From NCBI RefSeq assembly GCF_943193125.1, contig NZ_CALPCX010000004.1, positions 1-64,000 on the forward strand: DNA of 64,000 nucleotides. The letters run 5' to 3'. The notes below the pieces were generated by a model. The model was given only the letters and a program-made list of their open reading frames with translations, did not search any database and was not told the DNA's origin. Source of the DNA: Adlercreutzia agrestimuris. Its GTDB lineage: Bacteria > Actinomycetota > Coriobacteriia > Coriobacteriales > Eggerthellaceae. A program made the position numbers and the translations under genes. Each line of letters opens with the position of its first letter. Within the stretch, counting starts at the first letter, position 1. This document shows, piece by piece, positions 20,630 to 29,535 of the stretch.

Positions 20630-21129
20630 GTGCCGAAGAGATTTTGGCGGCTCACGAGGCGTCAGAACGTGGCGGCAATATCGTTTTTTGCGTGGGCAGC
20701 GTCCTTCGTGGAGACGATGCGGCCGGACCCCTTTTAGCCAAGAAGCTTGACGACTTTCCCGTTGAGGGATGGTCGGCTGTGGATGGCGGACAGACTCCCG
20801 AAAATGACTTGGGCTACCTGCGCCGCCTCGCTCCGAATCGGCTGCTTCTAGTAGATGCGGCCGCTATGGGGCTTACCCCTGGCGACATACGGCGTTTGAA
20901 GATGCAAGATGTGGCCATCCAATCGCTTATCACGACCCATACGCTACCTATCACCTATCTGCTCGCAGAGTTGGAAGAAATGTGCAACGAGGTGGTGTTC
21001 CTCGGGGTGCAGCCGGCGGGAACCGAGTTTTTTGATCCGGTGCATCCGCGGGTGCTTGCGGCTGTGGAGCATATTTACCAAAACATCGCCCAAGGCGGCG
21101 ATTTCGAAAAATACCCCTATGTAAATTAG
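20623..21129 (+). CDS. hycI: Hydrogenase maturation endopeptidase HycI
   Basis: 168 residues (HycI 156). M52-family protease that removes the C-terminal tail of the large subunit. Features: GSVLRGDDAAGPLL with the metal-binding Asp, DGGQTPENDLGYL, LLLVDAAAMGLTPGDIRR and the conserved TTHTLPITYLL with the His ligand. The GTG at 20623 is preferred over the GTG at 20584 because GGAAGGAGGG lies at ideal spacing and the N-terminus then matches HycI. Its substrate is the hyfG product in the same cluster. Confidence 0.92.
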   Translation: MLSAEEILAAHEASERGGNIVFCVGSVLRGDDAAGPLLAKKLDDFPVEGWSAVDGGQTPENDLGYLRRLAPNRLLLVDAAAMGLTPGDIRRLKMQDVAIQSLITTHTLPITYLLAELEEMCNEVVFLGVQPAGTEFFDPVHPRVLAAVEHIYQNIAQGGDFEKYPYVN

Positions 21130-21144
21130 GAAAGGATACAACCT

Positions 21145-21975
21145 ATGTCTATCGTGAAAGAAGACCTCGCGGTCGTTTCCCCCGATGCGCTTGCACCGGC
21201 GGCTACTGAGGCTAAGGCCGAGAATATCGGTGTGACGAAGGCAAGCATGCCTGCCGCGAAATGCTTCGTGTCCGCCATGCTTGCAGGTGCATTTATTGGT
21301 TTTGGCGGCATGTACTTCTGCACTTTCTTGGGCGATACCACCATGGCCTTTGGCGTGCAGCGCGTTGTCGGTGGTCTGTGCTTCTGCCTCGGCTTGTGCT
21401 TGGTGCTTTGCTGCGGTGCCGAGCTGTTCACTGGTAATGTTCTCATGGTTTGCGCCAAGGCCTCAAAAAAGATTACTTTCGGCGGCCTGTTCCGCAACTG
21501 GGGCATTGTGTGGCTTGGTAATCTTGCCGGCTCGCTTCTTGCCATGTTTATCATCTTCATGTCAAATCTGCAAGGTATGAATGGTGGTGCCGTTGGCGAG
21601 GCATTCGTTTCTGTGGCTGCGGGCAAGGTTGCGCTCGCACCCGAAGTGCTGATCTTCAAAGCAATTCTGTGCAATATCCTTGTGTGCTTGGCGGTATGGA
21701 TTGGATTCTCATCGAAGACAACAGCCGACAAGGTTTTAGGAATTTTACTGCCCATTTCGGCATTTGTGGCCTGCGGGTTTGAACACTGTGTAGCAAACAT
21801 GTTTTTCCTGCCTATGGGTCTTGTGCTCAATGGTGTTGGCTTTGGTGCCGCTGGTGCGATTACGCTAGGAGGCGTTGCCTACAACCTGGTATTGGCCACG
21901 CTCGGCAACATCATCGGCGGACTGCTTGTCGGTTTGGCTTATTGGTTCATTTACCACAAGAAGCAGGAGAAGTAG
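21145..21975 (+). CDS. focA: Formate/nitrite family channel
   Basis: 276 residues with six hydrophobic segments of the FNT fold. Family landmarks are GAFIGFGGMYFC in the first helix, CCGAELFTGNVLMV (about residue 91), NWGIVWLGNLAGS (about residue 118) and GFEHCVANMF with the central His. The channel moves formate (or a related small anion) across the membrane, and its place directly after hycI argues for formate supply to the hydrogenlyase. The focA, focB and fdhC subtypes cannot be separated here. GGAAAGGA precedes the start. Confidence 0.9.
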   Translation: MSIVKEDLAVVSPDALAPAATEAKAENIGVTKASMPAAKCFVSAMLAGAFIGFGGMYFCTFLGDTTMAFGVQRVVGGLCFCLGLCLVLCCGAELFTGNVLMVCAKASKKITFGGLFRNWGIVWLGNLAGSLLAMFIIFMSNLQGMNGGAVGEAFVSVAAGKVALAPEVLIFKAILCNILVCLAVWIGFSSKTTADKVLGILLPISAFVACGFEHCVANMFFLPMGLVLNGVGFGAAGAITLGGVAYNLVLATLGNIIGGLLVGLAYWFIYHKKQEK

Positions 21976-21978
21976 TTT

Positions 21979-22776
21979 ATGAAGGTGGTCGATCAATATC
22001 GGGAAAGTGAGCCGGTTGGGCTCTGTGAAGGCGCGCTTCTGACACCAGGGGAGTCATGTGTCACCATTCCGAGGAAGGTGCTCGTTGAGCACGCCCTGGA
22101 GGTAGCCGTAAACACAGTACCTACTATGCGTGTCGTCTGTACCCCCGATCATCTGGTCGACTTGGTGGTGGGTCGCCTATACACTGAGGGCATAGTGAGG
22201 GGCATTGACGACATCGAAGAGATCTACCTGAGCGAACAGGGAACGTGTGCTTCGGCGCAGCTTTCTTGCTGTCATGCCGACTTCTCTCGACAAGGTATCG
22301 AGACAGTGCCCTCATGCTGTACAGGCAACCGTGTCTACAACCATTATTTCAACAATGATGAGCGCCCGGCCAATGTGGAGCCTATTCCCTGGAAAGCAGA
22401 GTGGGTGTTTGCCGCGGCCCGGGCGTTCGCGGAGGATTCACCCTTGCATCGAGCAACGACAGGTACGCACAGCTGTTATCTTGTGTTGGGGGGCACCGTT
22501 GTTGCATGTCGCGAGGATCTGGGCCGCCACAATGCCTTCGATAAAGTGGTGGGGGCTGCCCTGCGTGAAGGCATTGATTTAAAGGATGCGCTTATCTTTT
22601 CAAGTGGGCGTTTGCCTGTGGACATGGTGATGAAAGCTGTTCGAGCTGGTGTTCCTGTTTTGGCTACAAAGGCCGTACCTACCGACGAGACCATCCGCCT
22701 TGCGCGAGAGTTTGATCTTACGCTGGTTTGTCAGGCGCGTCCTGACTCGGCTGTGATCTACAACAATCCTCTCTGA
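21979..22776 (+). CDS. fdhD: Formate dehydrogenase sulfurtransferase FdhD
   Basis: 265 residues. FdhD transfers sulfur from IscS to the molybdenum cofactor, which is essential for formate dehydrogenase activity. Conserved parts are the GRLYTEGIV stretch, ATTGTHSCYLV, CREDLGRHNAFDKVVGAAL and FSSGRLPVDMVMKA. The usual CxxC loop is represented by CCTG (C113, C114), so the second Cys of a strict CxxC is missing or shifted. GGAGAAG upstream lies within the end of focA. Its substrate is the FdhF of this cluster. Confidence 0.92.
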   Translation: MKVVDQYRESEPVGLCEGALLTPGESCVTIPRKVLVEHALEVAVNTVPTMRVVCTPDHLVDLVVGRLYTEGIVRGIDDIEEIYLSEQGTCASAQLSCCHADFSRQGIETVPSCCTGNRVYNHYFNNDERPANVEPIPWKAEWVFAAARAFAEDSPLHRATTGTHSCYLVLGGTVVACREDLGRHNAFDKVVGAALREGIDLKDALIFSSGRLPVDMVMKAVRAGVPVLATKAVPTDETIRLAREFDLTLVCQARPDSAVIYNNPL

Positions 22777-22807
22777 CGCGCTTTACGAAAATTGATTGGA
22801 ACAAAAT

Positions 22808-23386
22808 ATGACGAGTAAGAAGGCGCTTGACGCCCTAAATAGGTTAATGTCTGGCAACGCTGAATACCTCAAGGCAAACGTTGCTGAAGGGGATATTTCC
22901 CCAGATTTGAGAGAGCGTCTGTGCGATGAGGGTCAAGAACCTTACGCCATCGTTGTCACATGCTCCGACTCCCGCGTGGTGCCAGAAGACATCTTCATGT
23001 GTGGGCTTGGCGAATTATTCGTAATTCGTGTGGCGGGCAACGTGATTGGACAGACTCAGGCTGCCAGTGTTCTGTATGCCATAGAGCATTTGGGTGCACC
23101 TCTTGTTATGGTTTTAGGGCATACGCATTGCGGTGCTGTTGGTGCTGTGCTTGAAGGCCACGCAGAAGATGCTTTGCGCCCATTGTGTGATCCGATAAAG
23201 AACGCCATAGGGAATGTGTGCGACCCCGAGAGAGCGAGCGCACTCAACGCGATGGCTGCCACAGAAGAACTGCGGCGTATCGCCAGCATCGCTTCGATGG
23301 AGCGTCGTGGGGAGCTTCTTGTGATACCTGCCTTATATCGCATTGATAGCGGAAGGGTCGAGCTGCTCGTAGAGGATTGCGTCTGA
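22808..23386 (+). CDS. Beta-class carbonic anhydrase
   Basis: 192 residues. Reversible CO2 hydration, cytosolic. The zinc ligands are visible: C52 and D54-R56 in TCSDSRVVPE, then H105 and C108 in GHTHCGAVGA. GLGELFVIRVAGN is also family-typical. I choose ATG 22808; an in-frame TTG at 22796 is possible. Located 31 bases after fdhD, it probably hydrates CO2 released by formate oxidation, or supplies CO2 if the complex runs in reverse. Base composition is closer to the flanking genome than that of the hydrogenase genes. Confidence 0.93.
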   Translation: MTSKKALDALNRLMSGNAEYLKANVAEGDISPDLRERLCDEGQEPYAIVVTCSDSRVVPEDIFMCGLGELFVIRVAGNVIGQTQAASVLYAIEHLGAPLVMVLGHTHCGAVGAVLEGHAEDALRPLCDPIKNAIGNVCDPERASALNAMAATEELRRIASIASMERRGELLVIPALYRIDSGRVELLVEDCV

Positions 23387-23439
23387 GGATTGCAACCTTA
23401 TCGGGCAACGAGGTTTCTGAAAGATATGCAGGGGTTTGT

Positions 23440-24771
23440 ATGGCTCTAGATCGGAAACATTTAGGTAGAGAGAGCGCTCTTCTGGTGCTCTCTCTTGTTG
23501 TTTTAGGTGCGACGGTCGGCGTGCTGACGGTAACGCTTAGCCTTGCGGTCGCTGGTGCCGCAACGATTTTCTCTGAGCACCCCTTCAGCGTTTGGCTTCT
23601 CCCTGTAGCGGGTTTTGCAACGTACGGTATATATCGTGTTTTTCGCTTAGATTACTCATGGAATACGTCTCGGGTTATGGAGGCGATTCGTGACGGTCGG
23701 ATGGTGCCAGTTGCGCTTGCGCCTGCAATCATGGTTGGAACATTTCTTACGGTTTTGTGTGGCGGTTCGGTAGGCATAGAAGCTGCTGCGCTTCAAATGG
23801 GTGCTGCGGTAGGTAGCATTGCTCCCGAGAGAGACGTAAGTGATTGCCGTAAGCTATTCGCTCGTGCTGCTATGGCGGCAGCGCTTGGCGCTATGCTTGG
23901 GACACCGTTAGCGGGAGCAGTATTTTGCTTTGAATCCTTAAGAGAAAGACCTGACTCAATACGCTGCGCGACTGCTCCGCTTGTTTCTTCTTTTGTCGCT
24001 TGGGCAATTGCCGATGCCTCAGGAGTGGCTTTTTTCGATATGCTCAAGTTTCCGGTTTTGATTGATATCGAAAGCGAGACTGTCATTCTTGTCGCTGTGT
24101 TAGGCGTATGTGCGGGCCTCCTTTCGTTGTTCTTTTGCTCTAGTTTGGGCATCTTGCGGAAGGGTTTAGCGCGTCTTGGTGCTCCTGTCTTCGCACTCGC
24201 GGCAGGTGGGGTTGTAACTGCCTTAATCGTTGGTTATGCCGATCTTTTTCACTATGAGGGGCTGCGCGTCTATTGCGGCACAGGCGCGGCACAAGTTGAG
24301 GCGGCATTGCTTGGAGCGTCTCTGCCTTGGTGGGCCTTTTTGGCTAAGATGGCGCTTACGCTCCTCACCTTTGCTGGAGGCTTTAAGGGTGGCGAGATAA
24401 TGCCTGTTCTGGCTATTGGCGCGTGTCTCGGTTCCGCAATGTCAATGATTGTAGGATCATGTTGTGCAACAGAGACCGCATATTTAGGGCTCGTATTGGT
24501 GGAGATGGGCATCGTGTCGTTCTTTGCCGCCTGTACCAACTGCCCTTTAACAGCGCTGACAATGTGCTTTGAAGTCTTCGGCATGGGTAGCACTCTTTTG
24601 GCTTTGGTTGCGATAGCGCCTGCATTTTTAATATCTCGTTCGTCGAGCCTCTATCCTACAACGATTCCAACTGTTAAGCGGAAAACTCTATCGTCAACGA
24701 ACTGCAGTCACACAAAGACACGATCAAAACACTTCAAATTGTTTAGTGACAATAACAAACGAGATCGTTGA
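23440..24771 (+). CDS. ClC-family anion channel/antiporter
   Basis: 443 residues and 10 or more hydrophobic segments. ClC signatures appear in diverged form: GGSVGIEAAALQMGAAVGS (about residue 106) replaces the usual GREGP filter but keeps the gating Glu; LGTPLAGAVFCFESLR follows, and GGFKGGEIMPVLAIGACLG is the third motif. No classic GSGIP filter is visible, so the ion could be chloride or, as in CLC-F proteins, fluoride. The ATG at 23440 with AGGGG upstream is preferred over a TTG at 23377 that overlaps the carbonic anhydrase gene. The C-terminus is basic and Ser/Thr-rich with no CBS domains. Confidence 0.85.
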   Translation: MALDRKHLGRESALLVLSLVVLGATVGVLTVTLSLAVAGAATIFSEHPFSVWLLPVAGFATYGIYRVFRLDYSWNTSRVMEAIRDGRMVPVALAPAIMVGTFLTVLCGGSVGIEAAALQMGAAVGSIAPERDVSDCRKLFARAAMAAALGAMLGTPLAGAVFCFESLRERPDSIRCATAPLVSSFVAWAIADASGVAFFDMLKFPVLIDIESETVILVAVLGVCAGLLSLFFCSSLGILRKGLARLGAPVFALAAGGVVTALIVGYADLFHYEGLRVYCGTGAAQVEAALLGASLPWWAFLAKMALTLLTFAGGFKGGEIMPVLAIGACLGSAMSMIVGSCCATETAYLGLVLVEMGIVSFFAACTNCPLTALTMCFEVFGMGSTLLALVAIAPAFLISRSSSLYPTTIPTVKRKTLSSTNCSHTKTRSKHFKLFSDNNKRDR

Positions 24772-24911
24772 ATTTGAGTTGTGCGTGCTGCGTTGTGTGG
24801 CGAATGCGAGATATGAAGGCATCGCATGTTTTATTGAGAGCACATCTGATAAGATGAAGCCGCCGATAAATGGTGTAAGAATACTCGCATTAGCTTTTAA
24901 GGGAGCGAAGG

Positions 24912-26024
24912 ATGACAATTAAGTACGCGCAGACTGCTTGGGCAGATATTAAGAGCTCGCCAAATTGGTTTGGTAAATTACTCCTCTTGAGCCTAGTGGC
25001 TATGATACCTATTTTTGGCACTATTGTTGTTTATGGCTATTTGTTGAACTGGACGCGTGAAATTGCTTGGCAGTACAAAACACCTCTTCCTCCGCGCATT
25101 TTCGGAAACGAAAACGGCAACCTTTATAAGCTGGGTTTCTTTGCTTTTGTGGTAAACATAGTTATTGCAGTAATTTTGAACGTTGTTAGTGTGATTCTTG
25201 ACGGAGGAGCTCTAACAAGATCGCTTTCACATAGCGGTTACTTTATAGGGATGTACGGCTTAAGCTCTGTGTTTATGCCTTCAATAATTTCTATGGCAGT
25301 TGCAGTGTTTCTGACGCTTTTTAACTTTGCGAGTTATGCGCGTATGAGCATCTATGGCACGTTGAGCTCGGGCTTTCAGGTAAATAGGCTCTGGGAAATG
25401 ATCCGTTTTGACGTAAAGGGATTGTTTAAGATTCTTGGCATGACCTTACTCATTATGCTGATTGCCTTTATTGCATTATCCATCATTGCCTCAATTCTCA
25501 TTTTTGCCTTTATCTTTTTATTTGTAGGCGCGACGGGAGATTATGGATTCGCAACGCAATACTCACTCAGCAGATCACTGAGCTTTGGTTTAGGGCTTGG
25601 CAGTGTAGTGTTTTTGATTGCAATTCTGGCATTTTGCTATCTGACTGCAATTATTACTGTGTTTACTGACATGATGTGTTTTCGCGCGTTGGGCTATTGG
25701 GTTGCGCAGATGAACGTTGCGAAATGGGGCCCACAAGACACGCCTATTTTCGGCGCGGTGACCAATCAGCCAACGAATACAGCTTATGCTCAGCCTCAGC
25801 AGTATCAGCAGCCTTATACGCCGCCGGCTCCGTGGCAGCAGGGCGTCGCGCCGCAGCAGTCGGTGCAACCGCAACCGCAGCAGTCGGTGCAGCAGCAACC
25901 GCAGCAGCCGGTGCAGCAGCAACCCCAGGTTCCTCTGCAGCCGCAGCAGCCAGTACAGCAACAGGCGCAGCAACCTGCGCAGCAGTCACCTTCCGAGCCA
26001 AATAACCCCCACGAGGGTGCATAA
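24912..26024 (+). CDS. DUF4013-like membrane protein with Gln/Pro-rich tail
   Basis: 370 residues. The N-terminus (YAQTAWADIKSSPNWFGKLLLLSL) and the following YGYLLNWTREIAWQ match the DUF4013 membrane family. There are four to six hydrophobic segments between residues 20 and 250. The last 90 residues are a low-complexity Gln/Pro/Val tail on the cytoplasmic or external face (topology uncertain). Function unknown. The start follows GGGAGCGAAGG. It lies 140 bases after the ClC gene on the same strand and may have its own promoter. Confidence 0.75.
   Translation: MTIKYAQTAWADIKSSPNWFGKLLLLSLVAMIPIFGTIVVYGYLLNWTREIAWQYKTPLPPRIFGNENGNLYKLGFFAFVVNIVIAVILNVVSVILDGGALTRSLSHSGYFIGMYGLSSVFMPSIISMAVAVFLTLFNFASYARMSIYGTLSSGFQVNRLWEMIRFDVKGLFKILGMTLLIMLIAFIALSIIASILIFAFIFLFVGATGDYGFATQYSLSRSLSFGLGLGSVVFLIAILAFCYLTAIITVFTDMMCFRALGYWVAQMNVAKWGPQDTPIFGAVTNQPTNTAYAQPQQYQQPYTPPAPWQQGVAPQQSVQPQPQQSVQQQPQQPVQQQPQVPLQPQQPVQQQAQQPAQQSPSEPNNPHEGA
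25786..25990 (+). repeat. Gln/Pro-coding low-complexity tandem repeat
   Basis: Degenerate repeats built from CAGCAGCAACCG-like and CAGCAGTCGGTG-like units encode runs of PQQ, QPQQ and VQQ inside the DUF4013-like gene. Such tracts change length by slippage; here the frame stays open. Confidence 0.8.
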
Positions 26025-26047
26025 CGCAAGAAATGCGGTATAAGCGC

Positions 26048-27955
26048 ATGTCTGATTTTTTGCCCATATCCAAAGAAGAGATGCTTGCTCGTGGGTGGGA
26101 TCACGTTGATTTTGTCTACGTCTCGGGCGACGCTTACGTTGACCATCCCTCATTTGGGGCGGCTATTATTACGCGAGTTTTAGAGTCGCAAGGTTATAAA
26201 GTCGGCATCATAGCGCAGCCTGACTGGACCAACCCAGATTCTGTGCGCGTCTTTGGTCAGCCACGGTTGGGATTTTTGGTTTCAGCAGGGAATATGGACT
26301 CCATGGTTAACCATTACACTGTGGCTAAAAAACGCCGTAGCGATGACGCTTATTCGCCTGGTGGACAGGGTGGCAAAAGACCAAACCATGCTGCGGTTGT
26401 CTACAGTAATCTCATTCGCCGTACTTATAAAAAGACGCCCATTATCCTGGGTGGCATTGAGGCAAGTTTGCGAAGGCTTGCTCATTATGATTATTGGTCG
26501 GATTCCATAAAGCGCTCCATTCTGCTTGATTCAGGCGCAAATCTCATATCGTATGGCATGGGTGAGCGCTCAATAGTAGAGATTGCTGATGCACTCTCAG
26601 CTGGGTTGGCAATTGAAGATATCACCTTCATTAATGGAACGGTTTACAAGACAAAAAGCCTTGAGCACGTCTATGATGCTGTCATGCTGCCGAGTTTTGG
26701 CGAAGACAAGGCTGATCCACTTGCCTATGCGGCATCGTTTGCCATTCAGTATAAAAACTCAGATCCTTATTCGGGCAAGCGATTGGTAGAGCCGTATTCT
26801 GATCACGAATATGTCGTGCAAAATCCTCCAGCGGAACCACTTAATAGCGCGCAGCTTGATGCAGTGTTTCGCCTGCCTTATACGCGAAATTATCATCCGA
26901 TATACGAAGCTGCTGGTGGCGTACCAGCGCTTTCTGAAGTGAAATTCTCGCTTGCCTCTAATAGAGGCTGTTTTGGCGAATGCGCGTTTTGCGCTCTGAC
27001 TTTCCATCAGGGGCGCATCGTCACTGCGCGAAGCAAAGATTCGCTTATGGATGAAGCAAATCTGCTCATAGAAGACCCAGACTTTAAAGGCTATATTCAT
27101 GATGTAGGAGGACCGACTGCCAATTTCTCAGGGCCGGCATGCGCCAAGCAAGCGCGCGCGGGGGCGTGCTCGCACAAGCGCTGTTTGTCACCGCAACCGT
27201 GTAAGCAGTTGGTTGCTGATCATGCTCCTTATCTGGATATACTTCGTGAATTGCGAGGCTTGCCGCAGGTCAAAAAGGTATTCGTGCGCTCGGGCATTCG
27301 CTTTGATTATATCTTGCTTGATAAAAAGCATGGTGGCGAATTCCTCTCCGAGCTCATGGAACATCATGTTTCAGGGCAGCTACGCGTGGCGCCAGAGCAT
27401 GTTTCTGATAACGTGCTTTCAGTGATGGGAAAGCCGCCGCATGCGGTCTACGAACAGTTTTTGGCACAATGCAAAAAAGCCAACGACGCAACGGGCAAAG
27501 AGCAGTACGTGCTGCCATATTTGATGTCGTCGCATCCAGGGTCAACTCTAACAGATGCCATTGAGCTTGCAGAATACTGTCGTGATATGGGCTTTAGTCC
27601 TCGACAGGTGCAAGACTTTTACCCTACGCCGTCTACCATAGCAACGGTGATGTATGCCACGGGTGTGGATCCGCGCACAATGGAACCAATCTTTGTTGCG
27701 AAATCTCCCCATGAAAAGGCGCTTCAGCGTGCGCTCATTCAGTATAGAGATCCAAAAAATCACGACTTGGTTCGCGAAGCACTGCGCAAGGCAAAGAGAA
27801 CCGACCTTATAGGATTTGGCGAAAAATGTCTTGTGCGACCTGAGCGCAAGAAGAGCCAAACAAAACAAGCTCATGAGCGTTCTGGTAAAAAGCGTCCAGG
27901 GAAACAAGATGCCCGAACGCCGTCAAGCAAGAAAAGACCGAGTTCTAAAAAATAG
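26048..27955 (+). CDS. YgiQ-family radical SAM protein
   Basis: 635 residues. The N-terminal B12-binding-like domain carries the YgiQ hallmarks GDAYVDHPSFG, IIAQPDW, AGNMDSMVNHYT and GGIEASLRRLAHYDYWSD. The radical SAM cluster is C308-x3-C312-x2-C315 (GCFGECAFCALT). The C-terminus has the YgiQ-specific DFYPTPSTIATVMYATG and a basic Lys/Arg tail (about 600-635) suggestive of nucleic-acid or ribosome contact. Its substrate is not known. I prefer ATG 26048; an ATG at 26033 in the same frame is possible, and neither has a strong Shine-Dalgarno. Confidence 0.92.
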   Translation: MSDFLPISKEEMLARGWDHVDFVYVSGDAYVDHPSFGAAIITRVLESQGYKVGIIAQPDWTNPDSVRVFGQPRLGFLVSAGNMDSMVNHYTVAKKRRSDDAYSPGGQGGKRPNHAAVVYSNLIRRTYKKTPIILGGIEASLRRLAHYDYWSDSIKRSILLDSGANLISYGMGERSIVEIADALSAGLAIEDITFINGTVYKTKSLEHVYDAVMLPSFGEDKADPLAYAASFAIQYKNSDPYSGKRLVEPYSDHEYVVQNPPAEPLNSAQLDAVFRLPYTRNYHPIYEAAGGVPALSEVKFSLASNRGCFGECAFCALTFHQGRIVTARSKDSLMDEANLLIEDPDFKGYIHDVGGPTANFSGPACAKQARAGACSHKRCLSPQPCKQLVADHAPYLDILRELRGLPQVKKVFVRSGIRFDYILLDKKHGGEFLSELMEHHVSGQLRVAPEHVSDNVLSVMGKPPHAVYEQFLAQCKKANDATGKEQYVLPYLMSSHPGSTLTDAIELAEYCRDMGFSPRQVQDFYPTPSTIATVMYATGVDPRTMEPIFVAKSPHEKALQRALIQYRDPKNHDLVREALRKAKRTDLIGFGEKCLVRPERKKSQTKQAHERSGKKRPGKQDARTPSSKKRPSSKK

Positions 27956-28067
27956 TTGACGCTGTCGTAAAATAGGTATGACACAATAACTAAGGTCTGC
28001 TTGAGAGACCATTGGTAGGCGTTGTGTTTCGCATTGCCTTATCTGTTTCAAGAGACAAGGAGTTTCT

Positions 28068-29480
28068 ATGGCCAAATCTGCCACTGTTCCAACTATGGGC
28101 GCGCAAGACCCATCAGATGCCGTGCATGACGCACGGGTGTTGGGAAAGCCAAAAATGGTTATATTCGGCTTGCAACACCTGTTCGCCATGTTTGGCGCCA
28201 CTATTTTGGTTCCCACGCTGACAGGTTTGTCAGTATCGGCAACATTGCTTTTTGCAGGAGTGGGAACACTCCTTTTTCATCTTATTACCAAAGGAAAAGT
28301 TCCGGCTTTTTTGGGCTCGTCGTTTGCTTTTATCGCCGGTTATGCAGCCATAGCGCCAGCAGGAGAGGCGCACTTGCTGCCCTATGCTTGTTTAGGCGTT
28401 GCATGTTCTGGATTGCTGTATTTGGTGCTTTCGGCGCTCTTTAAAGTGTTTGGGCCATTGCGTGTTATGCGTTTTTTCCCGCCAGTTGTAACTGGCCCTA
28501 TTGTTATTTGTATTGGTCTTATTCTTGCAAGTTCAGCAATTGCAAATTGTGATACCAACTGGCCGGTTGCGCTTTTGGCAATTGCCACTATTATCGTGGC
28601 GAACATTTGGGGCAAAGGCATGATCAAGATTATCCCCATCTTGCTGGGTGTGGTGGTGTCGTATGTGGTAGCTGCAGTTGTTGGCTTGGTTGATTTTGCG
28701 CCTGTTGCAGAAGCTGCCTGGATTGGAGCTCCCTTCCTGTGGGACAACACAGTCTTTTCTCTCTTCGGGCCGAACTTTGATGCTGGTCTTGCTATCACGG
28801 CCATTATCACCATCATGCCGCTTGCTTTCGCCACTATGATTGAGCACATCGGCGACATGTCAGCTATTAGTTCAACGTGTAATCGCAACTATATTGCCGA
28901 GCCGGGTCTGCATCGTACGCTGTTGGGTGATGGCTTGGCTACCATGGTTGGATCATTGTTTGGTGCTCCTGCAAATACTACCTATGGCGAAAATACGGGT
29001 GTTCTTGCGCTTACGCGTGTATTTGACCCACGCGTTGTTCGTATTGCGGCGTTATTTGCAATTCTGCTTTCGTTTTGTCCAAAGTTTGCTGCCATTATTG
29101 CGGTCATGCCTGCGTGCGTGATCGGCGGTGTCTCTTTGGTGCTTTACGGCATGATTTCTGCGGTAGGTATTCGCAATTTGGTGGAAAACCACGTTGACTT
29201 TATGCAAACGCGCAATGTGCTGATTACCGCACTTATTTTGGTGCTCTCATTGGGTATTGCTTATAGCGCGGCAGGGGCTATCGTGTTGCCTGTTGGCTCT
29301 ATTACCATCTCGCTATCTGGTTTGGCAGTAGGATCCATTGTGGGCATTATACTCAACATTATCTTGCCTGGTCACGAGCAGCCATGGGGCAATGAAAAAG
29401 AGACAGCGAATGATTCGGATAAACCGGAATTGACGCTGCCTCTTGAGGCTGATTTGGTTGATATGCCTTTGAGTGATTAG
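28068..29480 (+). CDS. NCS2-family uracil/xanthine permease
   Basis: 470 residues with about 12-14 helices. Matches the UraA/uracil permease group: LQHLFAMFGATILVPTL in helix 1, GSSFAFIAGY in helix 3, TIMPLAFATMIEHIGDMSAIS with the substrate-binding Glu (about residue 260), and GAPANTTYGENTGVLALTRV in helix 10. It imports a nucleobase, most likely uracil, with protons. ACAAGGAG precedes the ATG. Between the ygiQ stop and this gene, TTGACG at 27956 and a GGTCT/AGACC hairpin at 27994-28010 hint at a promoter and a short attenuator. Confidence 0.9.
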   Translation: MAKSATVPTMGAQDPSDAVHDARVLGKPKMVIFGLQHLFAMFGATILVPTLTGLSVSATLLFAGVGTLLFHLITKGKVPAFLGSSFAFIAGYAAIAPAGEAHLLPYACLGVACSGLLYLVLSALFKVFGPLRVMRFFPPVVTGPIVICIGLILASSAIANCDTNWPVALLAIATIIVANIWGKGMIKIIPILLGVVVSYVVAAVVGLVDFAPVAEAAWIGAPFLWDNTVFSLFGPNFDAGLAITAIITIMPLAFATMIEHIGDMSAISSTCNRNYIAEPGLHRTLLGDGLATMVGSLFGAPANTTYGENTGVLALTRVFDPRVVRIAALFAILLSFCPKFAAIIAVMPACVIGGVSLVLYGMISAVGIRNLVENHVDFMQTRNVLITALILVLSLGIAYSAAGAIVLPVGSITISLSGLAVGSIVGIILNIILPGHEQPWGNEKETANDSDKPELTLPLEADLVDMPLSD

Positions 29481-29535
29481 CGGTATATCATTGATTTGAA
29501 ACGCGGCGCTTCAATAGAAGGCTTTGGGTTGTTTG

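Noticed and set aside
25786..25990. CRISPR-like array
   Set aside because: The repeats are short, contiguous and in frame, encoding Gln/Pro residues. There are no spacers.
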